This document shows, in pieces, positions 55,601 to 64,000 of a stretch of DNA of 64,000 nt. The position numbers and the translations under genes are program-made. This DNA is from Impatiens glandulifera. Taxonomy: Eukaryota > Streptophyta > Magnoliopsida > Ericales > Balsaminaceae. Below the pieces are notes generated by a model that was not told the origin of the DNA, did no database searches, and worked only from the letters and a program-made list of their open reading frames with translations. Position 1 is the stretch's first letter, and the number at the start of each line of letters is the position of its first letter. The stretch covers positions 24,175,819 to 24,239,818 of the forward strand of contig NC_061868.1 of assembly GCF_907164915.1 (NCBI RefSeq), in the 5' to 3' direction.

Positions 55601-58600
55601 CCTGGAGGATTTTGTTTGGTATCTGGACAATGGTTGTTCTAGACACATGATAGGAAATAGACGGCTTCTAACTGATATAGCAGATTGCTCAGGTCCTAAG
55701 ATCACCTTTGGTGACAACAAGAAAGGTAAGATTATCCATGGTAATTTAACTATTAATGATGTGTTACTTGTTGAGAATTTGTGCTATAACCTGATTAGTA
55801 TTAGTCAATTATGTGAAAATGGTTTATCTGTTGATTTTCAAACTCATTCATGCCTAGTTAAGGATCAGCAGGTTAATACTCTGTTGACCAAAAGTATGGT
55901 AGGAAATTCTTATAAAATAAACTGGCAAAATAAGACATCTGACCCTATGTGCATGATTCCCAAAAATGACCAGAAATGGTTATGGCATAAAAGGTTAAAC
56001 CATCTAAATTTCAAAACCATCAACAACATTTTTTCGTATAATTTAGTATTTGGTTTACCTAAATTACAGTTTTCTAAGGAAAAGGTTTGTCCTGCTTGCC
56101 AATTAGGCAAACAGGACAGATCATCGTTCAAAAGTAAAGAGAAATCTCAATCTAGCGTTGCTTAGAACTTTTACATATGGATCTGTTTGGTCCAATTCCT
56201 GTAAAAAGCTTAGGAGGAATGAGATTTACCCTAGTAGTTATTGATGAATTTTCACAATTTACCTGGGTAGCATTTTTGCAATCTAAGGATAAAATTACTG
56301 AAAATTTGATTAAAATCTTTAGAAGAATTCAGAACCAGAAATCTTTAAGTATTGCTTCTATTAGAAGTTATCAGGGAACTGAGTTTACCAACAGATGCCT
56401 ATCGTCTTATCTCGAGGAGTCTGGTATTAGGCACGAGTTGTCTAGTGCTAGAACTCCACAGAAGAATGACATTGCTGAGAGAAGAGTAAGAACACTGAAA
56501 GAAGCAGCAAGATCTATGCTTTCTGAATCAGGTGTTCCTCAGAGGTTCTGGGCAGAAACCATAAACACAGCATGCTACACACAAAATCTGTCGATAATCA
56601 ACAAAAGTTTTGACAAAACACCCTATGAACTGTTTTATGGGAGAATCCCTATAGTGTCTTACTTTAAAGTATTTGGGTGTAAATGTTTTATCCATAACAA
56701 TGGGAAAGATTATCTAACAGCTTTTGATGCTAAAGCAGATATTAAAATCATGTTAGGTTACTCCTCAGTAAGTAAGGCTTACCGAGTATACAACAACAGA
56801 ACACAAACTGTTGAGAAATCCCTACATGTTGTTTGTGATGAGTCTGTCGAAAGTAATCTCATTGATCCCATTGACCTTGCTAGCAGATTATAAGCGACAA
56901 GTCTTGAATCTGTGTGAGGATGAAGCTCTGGCTAAACAGATTCCATTGTCTGATCCTGTGGCTGATCCGGTTGAGAACCAACCAGACGTTCAAACTCCTA
57001 TTCAACAAGATATTGAGAGTTCGGACGTCGTAGAGCCATCTGGTCAGACGACTAATCATTTAGGACCCACCTTCAGATGGAACAATAATCATCAACCAGA
57101 ATTGATAATCGGTAATCCTAACTCTCCTCGTAGGACAAGACGTCAATTAATGGATGAAATGGCCAACTCTGCCTTTATCTCTCAAATTGAACCCAATAAA
57201 ATTGGTGAAGCAGTGCTTGATCCAGATTGGATCAACGCTATGCAGGAGGAGTTAAACCAATTTGTGAGAAATAAAGTGTGGCATCTAACTCCAAGACCGA
57301 CTGATCAATCGATCATTGGAACTAGATGGGTCTTTAGAAACAAGCTTAGTGAAGATGGCTTAGTTATAAAAAACAAAGCCCGGTTGGTTTCCCAAGGATA
57401 TAGACAGGAGGAAGGCATCGACTTTAATGAGTCATTTGCACCTGTGGCTAGACTTAAGGCAATTAGAATCTTCCTAGCTTATGCATCATTTAAGAATTTT
57501 AAAGTTTTTCAAATGGATGTGAAAAGTGCATATTAAAATGGTAAACTAAATGAAGATTTTTATGTGGAACAACCCCCTGGTTTTCTAGATCATATTTTAC
57601 CAAATCATGTTTTTAAACTTGACAAAGCTTTATATGGTTTAAAACAAGCTCCAAGAGCTTGGTATGATACGTTGACTAAGTTTTTGTTTGATCATGATTT
57701 CGTTATTGGAACTGTTGATAAAATACTATTTAGATTTGTTAAAGATTCCCACATTCTACTTGTTCAAGTATATGTTGATAACATTATATTTGGATCAAAT
57801 AACTCCAAATTGTGTGAAAAATTTGTCAAGCTGATGCAGGATAGGTTTGAAATGAGCATGATGATAGAACTAACTTTCTTCCTCGGCCTTCAAGTTCGCC
57901 AGCTGGAGAAAGAAACATTCATCAATCAAGTCAAATACACCAAAGAGTTGCTGAAGAAGTTCGGGATGGAAAAGTGCTCTACTGCAGCTACTCCAATGAG
58001 CTCCTCCAGCAAGTTAGACAAAGATGATGGTGGACAGGGTCTAAACATCACTTCCAATAGAGGTCCCATCGGATCCTTGCTTTATCTCACTGCCAGGCCA
58101 GACATACAATTTGTTGTTGGTGTCTTTGGAAGATTTCAGGCTAATCATAAACTCTCTCACTTTACTACTGCTAAACGTATTCTGAAATATTTGAAGGGAA
58201 CTCAAAATGTGGGACTGTGGTATCCGAAGGATTCCAGTTTCAATTTAATAAGTTTTTTAGATGCAGACTATGCAGGGTGTAAAACAGATAGGAAAAGCAC
58301 GAGTTGAACATGTCAGTTCCTTGGAGATCATCTAATCTCATGGTTCAGCAAGAAGTAGACGTTGGTTGCCACGTCTACAGTTGAAGCAAAGTACCTTGAT
58401 GCAGGAAGTTGTTGTTCTCAGCTCTCTTGTGGGTTCAACAACAACTAAGGGACTATGGGATTGAGGCACAAGAATCTCCAATTTTCTACGATAACACAAA
58501 TGCGCCATCACCTATGATAGGATCGGCGTAATCAATAGAGACGGGGTCTGGCTATTGATAACGGCTTCGGATAAATGATTTGATAGAAATCCTGTTAGGG

Positions 58601-59409
58601 ATTAATATCACTTTCTATTCTTCACAAACCCTTGCAAAATCTTGAACGATTCAAGTGCGGAAACGTTTGCTTAGGTTTGAAGCTAAGAACCAAAGAAGGA
58701 GAAGATGACAGAATGTAAATAACACAGCAGTTTGTTTATGGATGTTCGGAGCAAACTGTCCTACGTCACCCCTTCTTCCAACCACCGGAAGGATTCACTA
58801 TACTTTTCAATCAAATACAGCTTGTTGCCTAGCTAACACTCTGTTGAACAGAATAGCCTCTATTCATCTTACAACACACTGTTAATGACTATCAAATAGT
58901 CCAATAACTTATCTCTTAACTTCACGTAGTTATTAACAAAATACACTTGAGAATAAAATATCTAGAGAGAGAGTAAGTTGATTCAAGAAATCAAGCTTTT
59001 GAAAATCTGTTGATTCAATGAGAGAGAGAGCATTAGCTTTTGTCTTGTAATTTCTGCTGCTTTGCATCTTGATCCTTAGGCAACAATATATTGTTGAAAA
59101 ACTTCAACGGTCGAATCCTCCTTTTAGACACGTGGAAAGCGTCCATTGGAAGGCCTCCCATAGTACACAAGTACAGCAGACACTATGCACATGGAATGTG
59201 GCCATACACAACTGGTAGTGCGCCGAATATTCTTCAGAAATGTACTTGCAAAATAAGTAGTGTGAAGGATATTCGCTTACGTGACATTGGTTGATTGGTT
59301 GCAACTGGCTGTCGTACTAATCTTCACTAGAAAGTGAAGCAGGAGTAGCGTACAACTAGAGCACGTGGGTAGGCGGGTGTTAACTTCAAGCAACTACTTA
59401 AGCATGGCA

Positions 59410-59800
59410 TTAGACGTATTTCAATTAGACGACCTCGTCTAATTAAATCAGACGTCCCCGTCTAATAACAGGATCCATTAGACCACCTGGTCTAATGGGA
59501 TTAGACTTCACGTCTAATTACAGTTTACTTTAGACTAATCTGAAGGAGTTAGACTGCACGTCTAATTTTCACTAGTTAGACTGCACGTCTAACTTTCACA
59601 TTCCATTAGACTCCACGTCTAATTACGGTTCCCTTTGGACTTGTCAGAAGGAGTTATACTGCACGTCTAACTTTCACATTCCATTAGACTCCACGTCTAA
59701 TTACGGTTCCCTTCAGACTTGTCTGAAGGAGTTAGACTGCACGTCTAACTTTCTGTAGTTATACTGCACGTCTAACTTTGCTAGTTAGACTGCACGTCTA
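59410..59800. repeat. TTAGAC palindrome array in the solo LTR
   Basis: Units such as GTTAGACTGCACGTCTAAC and 'ccattagactccacgtctaatt' plus 'cagacttgtctgaag'. It is the reverse complement of the unit in element 3's LTR, consistent with the inverted insertion. Confidence 0.92.
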
Positions 59801-59822
59801 ACACCGTGCGTATTATTAATTC

Positions 59823-59892
59823 TGCACCTGATGAGATTCGAACTCAGGTTACCTGTATGACAGACGAACATGTTTACCACTACACCAATTAA
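59823..59892 (-). repeat. tRNA-Asp-like segment in the solo LTR (SINE head or tRNA relic)
   Basis: On the minus strand an A-box-like TGGTGTAGTGG (59877-59887), anticodon-arm sequence CGTCTGTCATACAGG with GTC in the loop, and a B-box-like GAGTTCGAATC (59835-59845) follow plant tRNA-Asp(GTC) order and spacing. The acceptor-stem ends do not pair, so it is not a functional tRNA gene. It lies between the LTR start and the palindrome array, where the other LTRs have different sequence. Confidence 0.7.
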
Positions 59893-60246
59893 GATGTTGA
59901 TATCTAAATATATATTTATATATTTGATATTACTAACCATTATTGAACTTAGTTTTATCCATTTATTATCAAAAAACCATTTCATCAATCATCAAATCAA
60001 AATTTTTAAGTTATTTTAAATCAATTAAAAATCTTAACCCAACAATACCTACAACCCAGTCCTGCACTCTCGGACAAGGCACATCGAAATCAGACATCAT
60101 TTCATCCGAGAGCATGTCAGTGAGAAGCATATTTACCTTGAATATGTCCAACAGATCAACAAATGGCAGACATCTTCACGAAGCCTCTACCCGAGACTAA
60201 GTTTTCTCTCTTTAGAAATATCTTAGGACTTGTTGATCTTTACTGA

Positions 60247-60944
60247 TTTTCTTATATGCATATACTGAGGGGGAATATGTTGTTCAAATGTAACTGGACA
60301 GACAAGTTAACAGAGGTCTCAATACGTCCAATGCATCAGTAGTCTAAGAAGCACAACTACTTAGACGTGAGTTTGCTCAAGCAGTCTATACCTCCTTTTA
60401 TATATATGACTTGGTTATTAACCTGTGCAGTTAGACGTCGGCGTCTAATAGACGTTTAGAAGTTTATAAGACAAGAGTAATTGGAAGCTCACGTCTAACC
60501 AAATATACGTCTAGCACGTGGTGTCTATGCGTAATTAGACGTTCAAAGTATATAAGACAAGCGTGATTAGACGTTTCCGTCTAATAGACACATATCCAAA
60601 TTAGAGGTAAAGAATGTGGAAAGTAAATGAAACGTCTAACTACTTATGTAATTAGACTGTTCATCTTCTGGCTATTGGGACAACTGTCCACTACCATTGT
60701 ATCTGTCTATTTACTTTTCCCGCCAAAAATTAAAATAGTCACTTCTCAAATGGATTGAAGACATGTGTCTTTTAATATTCAAAGAGTGACTAAAATATCA
60801 GATAACCTTTCAATACACGTTTAACATTAATAGCACTTTTCATGATTAATCTTAAATGATAGTTGTGTTTCTTGGGAATAGGTTTCTTAAGCTTTTGAAG
60901 GTTCATATAATCATCAATTTAATGGTCACACGTCAGCTCTTCTG
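60247..60944 (+). promoter_or_regulatory. Upstream region of the element 3 accessory gene: palindromes and E2F-like site
   Basis: Diverged TTAGAC/GTCTAA half-sites lie at 60360-60660 ('gttagacgtcggcgtctaata', 'attagacgtttccgtctaat'). 'TTTTCCCGCC' at 60715-60724 fits the plant E2F consensus TTTSSCGC. No coding sequence. Homologous to 21069-21791. Confidence 0.6.
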
Positions 60945-60951
60945 TATTTAA
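60945..60951 (+). promoter_or_regulatory. TATA-like box of the element 3 accessory gene
   Basis: 'TATTTAA' in 'ctgtatttaagaaacggtc' aligns with TATAAAA of element 2 and lies 116 bp before ATG 61067. A CT-rich leader follows. Confidence 0.5.
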
Positions 60952-61066
60952 GAAACGGTCATACTCAAAGGCTTGAATATCTCTTTCCTGAATCCCCGAT
61001 TCTCTTTCTAAGAAATCCTTCTTATAGCTTTTGAATCCCTAAGCTTTTTTCTTTCATCTTATTGAA

Positions 61067-61831
61067 ATGTCTTCTCTCACTACAAAATCTCTTCAAATAG
61101 ATTTTGAATCTGTCTCCTCCCTGGTGATTCTAGAAATGGTTACAATGTTTCAATCTCTAGAAACTTCTGGGCTAAAGAAGTTTCTGCGTACCCACTGTAT
61201 CTTTCACGAACAGGCGGTTCGTGAATTCTTTGAAACTGCCAGATTTTATCATAACAAGTATATTCGTGCGACTATTCTTGGCAAAAATGTTTGTTTCTCA
61301 GAGGAAACATTCTCCATGTTCTTCAGGCTTCCAATTGAAGGGATCTATGAGTTCCCTCCTTCCTCCGATGAAATTTTGTCCGAGATGAAACTCGTTTTCT
61401 CGGATCAATCATTTGAAGGGCATCTCTTTCCTGTCGCCTCTCACGGAAAGAGTTCATACCTGAAAGTTGAGTTTTCCCTACTCAACGACATCATTTCAAA
61501 ATCTATTCTTGCTAGGGATTATTCCTACATCTACTGCAACAAAGTATTTGAAATAATGGTGGCCATCACAAGGGGTGTAGCTATCAATTGGTCGAAATTT
61601 CTTTTCAATAATCTAGTAAAGATGATTTCTTCTCCAAAGAAACTCTATGGATATGATGCTCCTCTCAGCACGTTCCTTTGTTATCTCCTCTCTGAAGCTG
61701 GACACGGTGTTTACTTCAATCCATCTAGAGTTTTGAACAACCAAAAGGTTTTCGACTATGTTCTACAAATAGGTAGGCTCAGGTTGAAGCGACGAAATCG
61801 GGCAGCCTACATTGCTGAAAGGGCATATTAA
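61067..61831 (+). CDS. Retroelement accessory protein (254 aa, intact frame), element 3
   Basis: This is the only uninterrupted full-length member of the accessory family here, in an element whose gag-pol is ruined. Landmarks: QIDFESVSSLVILEMVTM at the amino end, ETSGLKKFLRTHC (about residue 28), EQAVREFFETARFYHN, GKNVCFSEETFSMFFRLP followed by IEG, VEFSLLNDIISKSI, YCNKVFEIMVAITRGVAIN, LFNNLVKMISSPKK, PLSTFLCYLLSEAGHG, NNQKVFDYVLQIG, and a basic end RLRLKRRNRAAYIAERAY. It is predicted soluble and mostly helical, with no signal peptide, membrane span, zinc finger or nuclease motif that I can see. ATG 61067 follows a TATA-like box and leader. Function is unknown. The basic tail could bind nucleic acid (inference). 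Confidence 0.8.
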   Translation: MSSLTTKSLQIDFESVSSLVILEMVTMFQSLETSGLKKFLRTHCIFHEQAVREFFETARFYHNKYIRATILGKNVCFSEETFSMFFRLPIEGIYEFPPSSDEILSEMKLVFSDQSFEGHLFPVASHGKSSYLKVEFSLLNDIISKSILARDYSYIYCNKVFEIMVAITRGVAINWSKFLFNNLVKMISSPKKLYGYDAPLSTFLCYLLSEAGHGVYFNPSRVLNNQKVFDYVLQIGRLRLKRRNRAAYIAERAY

Positions 61832-62081
61832 GATTCCATCTCCCAATGATGTTAAAAAGGGGGAAAAGGGAAAAGATTGGCCTTAGACTTAGGGGGAAAG
61901 AAAGAAAATATTTTGTTGATCTTTTACTATTTTGAAAATCTCTTTATTATTGATCATGCTATGTGTCCTCTGAAAATATGAATATATGATCTTTTGTTTT
62001 TAACTGCGTGATGATTATCGAAGTTGCATATACATTCTTAATCTTTTATTTAAAGTTTTAGCATCATCAAAAGGGGGAAAT
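61832..62081. other. 3' part of element 3 with two purine tracts
   Basis: 'ttaaaaagggggaaaaggg' at 61853 and the LTR-proximal 'aaaagggggaaatt' at 62068-62081. The second is the polypurine tract. No gene. Confidence 0.75.
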
Positions 62082-62693
62082 TGTTGGGTCAAATTATTTT
62101 GACTAACGTTATTTTAATGATGTATTAGTAAAACTTTTATTAAGAATGAAGCTAAGCCGTCTAATTATTTTTGTGCAGGTGCATCAAAAATATGCTAAGT
62201 TAGACTTAGTTTGAAATAGTCTAATAGATACGTAGTTAGACATACAGTCTAACAGATACGTAGTTAAACGTGCAGTCTAACATATACGTATTTAGATGTG
62301 CAGTCTAACGAGATACGTAGTTAGACGTGTAGTCTAACAGATACGTAGTTAGACGTGTAGTCTAACAGATACGTAGTTAGACGTGCAGTCTAACAGATAC
62401 ATAGTTAGAAGTATAGTGAATCCTTCCGGTGGTTGGAAGAAGGGGTGACGTAGGAGAGTTTACTCCGAACATCCATAATCAAATTGCTTTACATTCTGTC
62501 TTTTCTTCTCTCATTGGTTTTTAGCTTCAAACCTGAGCAAACGTTTCCGCACTTGAATCGCTTCAAGAGTTTGCAAGGGTTTGTGAAGAATAGAATGTGA
62601 TATTAATCCCTAACAGGATTTCTATCAAACCGTTTTCCAGAAGTTGTCATCAACAGTTAGACCCACGTCTCTATTGATTACACCGTCTCTATT
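62082..62693 (+). repeat. 3' LTR of element 3, internally deleted, abnormal end
   Basis: It starts 'gttgggtcaaattatttt' after the polypurine tract (the terminal T is shared with the tract). The palindromic array (62216-62412, six to seven units) breaks off in 'gttagaagtatagtgaatcc', joining positions equivalent to about 53600 and 54319 of the 5' LTR across the shared word 'agaagt'. The end reads 'gattacaccg' then 'tctctattg' instead of 'atcctatca', then the duplicated flank. Confidence 0.88.
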
Positions 62694-62844
62694 GTTGCAG
62701 TTTTAGAATTGACCGACCTATGCTTGCAATTCTTAATATAACTTAGTTGTTTTTCCTTAAATGTTCTGCGTATTTAATTCATTTCGGCTACATTTAAAAT
62801 CGCTGCATTAATTACCACATAATAATTAATCGGCTTTATTATTA

Positions 62845-63010
62845 TTACCGCCAAGTTTTACCGCCAATTTTTACCGCCATGTTTTACCGCCAATAGTTAC
62901 TTCTTACCGCCCTTGTGCATTTTGGAGGGAAAATTCGCGCCTTTTAGAGGTGGGCCACACGGTTACGTGTGACGGTTTGGTGATTCAACCGTCACATTTA
63001 TCCTATATAA
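62845..63010 (+). promoter_or_regulatory. Promoter of the element 4 accessory gene: TTACCGCC repeats, E2F-like site, TATA
   Basis: Five TTACCGCC motifs (62845-62912), 'gagggaaaattcgcgcc' with an E2F-like TTCGCGCC (62934-62941), and TATATAA at 63004-63010, 104 bp before ATG 63114. The order matches 10067-10225 of element 1. Confidence 0.6.
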
Positions 63011-63113
63011 AGGACACCTACAAATTTTTTTAATCACAAAATATCATTCTTCATATATTTCTCTATCATTATATTATCTCTCTACAAATCATCTTCATCT
63101 TCAAACTTAAATC

Positions 63114-64000
63114 ATGGGAAGGGATAATGCGATGTTTAATCATATTGTCCATGTTGATTTCACCGAAATTAAGAATGTTGGTTCCGTTGAAGTTCAAAAG
63201 ATCATGGAATCTATCAAAGAATCTGGTCTGGAGCATTTTTTGGATGGGCCAATGATTTGTTATCAGGATGTGGTTAGGGAGTTCTTCAAAACCGCAAAGT
63301 TAAAGAAGAAGATCATTCATGCGGAAGTGCACGGTGTTAAGTTTGAAATTTTTGAGAAAGTATTCGCTGAATCTCTTCAACTTCCGACGGAGGGGCGCGA
63401 CTTCTCCACCGAATTATCAAAGGCTTCAATCCTCAACATCCAAATGCTTCTTTCCAATACCGGTGAACCGGTGCAGTTTAATGGAAAGAAGAACTCCATG
63501 GGTTTTGAGTATCGGATTTTGTGCAATATAGTATCAAAGGCGCTTCATGCCAGAGGAGGTAATTTCGATAACATCACTCAGTCAAAATTCGATATGATGG
63601 TTGGCATTCTATCCGACGACAGAATCATCTGGGGGAGTGTCCTTTTCGAAATCTTATGCGAGATGGTATCTCTTAAGACCAACCAGTGCTTAGGATATGT
63701 CATGCCGATCGGCGAGATTATGCTCCATCTTAGTATCCCTACCGGTCCAGGTATAATTCTCTCCAACTGTAAACTGTTAAATTCCAGCAATATAGAAAAA
63801 TGTCTTATAAGAGCTAGCAAGGTTAAAGAACCTAAGGTTAAATAACCGAAGGTTAAAGAACCAAAAGTTAAAGAAACAAAGGGTAAGGCGCCCAAAGGTA
63901 AATCTACAAAGGGTAAAGAACCGGTGCATGTGATACCGACTGCTGAAGAAACCGACAATGAGAAAATCGAATCAGGTTCCAAGGTTCCCGCTTTAGAGAA
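63114..64000 (+). pseudogene. Accessory gene of element 4, gene C type (one stop, runs off the window)
   Basis: The frame is open from ATG 63114 to TAA 63843, then in the same frame to the window end. Landmarks parallel gene C of element 1: HVDFTEIKNVGSVEVQ, ESGLEHFLDGP, VVREFFKTAKLKKK, FEIFEKVFAESLQLPTEG, FEYRILCNIVSKALHARGGN, FDNITQSKFDMMVGIL, IIWGSVLFEILCEMV. After about residue 235 a Lys-rich repeat (KVKEPKVK, then KGKAPKGK) is split by the TAA. The tail beyond is charged, as in gene C, and continues outside. The single stop could make this a recent pseudogene. Function unknown. Confidence 0.72.

Larger units (their letters stand above)
58515..60044 (-). mobile_element. Solo LTR of the element 2/3 family, antisense, inside pol
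   Basis: On the minus strand it runs from 'tgttgggttaag' (60044) to 'gccgatcctatca' (58515) with no internal domain. ACCTA lies at 58510-58514 and at 60047-60051, approximating a 5-bp target duplication with two extra bases on the right. It includes 'ccctacgtca'-type LTR blocks, a palindromic array (59410-59800) and a tRNA-like segment. It arose by LTR-LTR recombination or as a secondary loss of a full insertion. Confidence 0.9.
55601..60246 (+). pseudogene. pol: Copia pol of element 3, interrupted by an antisense solo LTR
   Basis: Coding parts are 55601-58514 and 60045-60246. Protease: WYLDNGCSRHMIG, Asp-Ser-Gly changed to Asp-Asn-Gly. Integrase: WLWHKRLNHLNF and KVCPACQLGK (HHCC intact); HMDLFGPIPV (56171); IRSYQGTEF, the second catalytic Asp replaced by Tyr; and NDIAERRVR with Glu retained. 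[23 protein letters not shown] followed by a stop (57534), then YVDNIIFG where the YVDD box has Asn. RNase H: DADYAGCKTDRKSTS then stop (58305). After the solo LTR it ends with HSRTRHIEIRHHFIREHV. Its frames are longer than those of elements 1 and 2, but it is inactive. Confidence 0.93.
53161..62693 (+). mobile_element. Copia LTR retrotransposon 3 (9.5 kb, nested in element 4)
   Basis: A close relative of element 2. It has a 5' LTR starting 'tgttgggtcaaatt' at 53161, gag-pol, an antisense solo LTR nested in RNase H, an open accessory gene and an internally deleted 3' LTR. The primer-binding site and first part of gag are deleted. Instead of a 5-bp target duplication it is flanked by a 213/237-bp direct duplication of element 4 sequence, and the right LTR terminus is abnormal. 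Not autonomous. Confidence 0.9.
62694..64000 (+). mobile_element. Copia element 4, right fragment (continues beyond window)
   Basis: It contains the right copy of the duplicated segment (62694-62930), the accessory gene promoter and the accessory coding frame. No LTR or pol is visible. It belongs to the same group as element 1, whose gene C it matches. Confidence 0.7.

Noticed and set aside
59823..59892. Functional tRNA-Asp gene
   Set aside because: Acceptor-stem ends do not pair, the B box is imperfect and it is embedded in an LTR.
63578..63982. 134-codon minus-strand frame with Leu/Gly/Ser repeats
   Set aside because: Antisense reading of the Lys-rich repeat in the element 4 accessory gene.

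Overview
This is a plant nuclear window, almost certainly a eudicot. It is AT-rich and gene-poor, built mainly from nested, decaying transposable elements. Only one intact, ordinary host gene is recognisable: an intronless CYP77A-type cytochrome P450 at 46069-47565. A second host-like gene, a FAR1-RELATED/MULE-type coding region at about 51060-52830 (minus), is a pseudogene. The accessory proteins of the retroelements resemble predicted proteins I remember from Lamiales genomes. That makes an asterid plausible, but this is recall and not a demonstrated assignment.

Layout. 1-2420: end of an LTR, then a low-confidence relic of a CACTA-associated protein and AT-rich repeats. 2421-14795: Copia element 1, with a 5'-truncated left LTR, decayed gag-pol and three paralogous accessory genes (A, B, C) after pol. 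It is flanked by a 97-bp direct duplication. 15579-29807: Copia element 2, with TSD AATTC, a SINE in its 5' LTR, and an accessory gene split by a 5.2-kb hAT transposon (22625-27811, TSD GTAGGTAG). 29808-36770: AT-rich DNA with a LINE ORF1-like relic and the first half of an old tandem duplication. 36771-42607: Copia element 5, TSD AGGTC, near-identical LTRs around a decayed interior. 42608-45900: the rest of the tandem duplication, a Helitron-like end and a tRNA-like SINE relic. 46069-47858: CYP77A and a tandem duplication of its 3' end. 50215-50805: a 60-bp palindromic minisatellite next to the FRS/MULE pseudogene. 52890-64000: Copia element 4 (fragments), with Copia element 3 (53161-62693) inserted in it; element 3 itself holds an antisense solo LTR.

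The most unusual content is the retroelement organisation. Elements 1, 2, 3 and 4 share a family of about 250-residue accessory proteins, one of which has a long coiled-coil tail. Each accessory gene sits downstream of pol behind its own TATA box about 85-125 bp before the ATG. Several also have E2F-like sites upstream. The LTRs of elements 2 and 3 and the solo LTR carry arrays of a short palindrome (GTTAGAC-N5/6-GTCTAAC), and diverged copies of the same half-sites lie upstream of the accessory genes. This suggests Copia elements whose accessory genes are transcribed separately from gag-pol and perhaps share a regulator with the LTR promoter. All gag-pol copies here are dead, from stops, frameshifts and damaged catalytic residues. 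The accessory frame of element 3 is still open over its full length.
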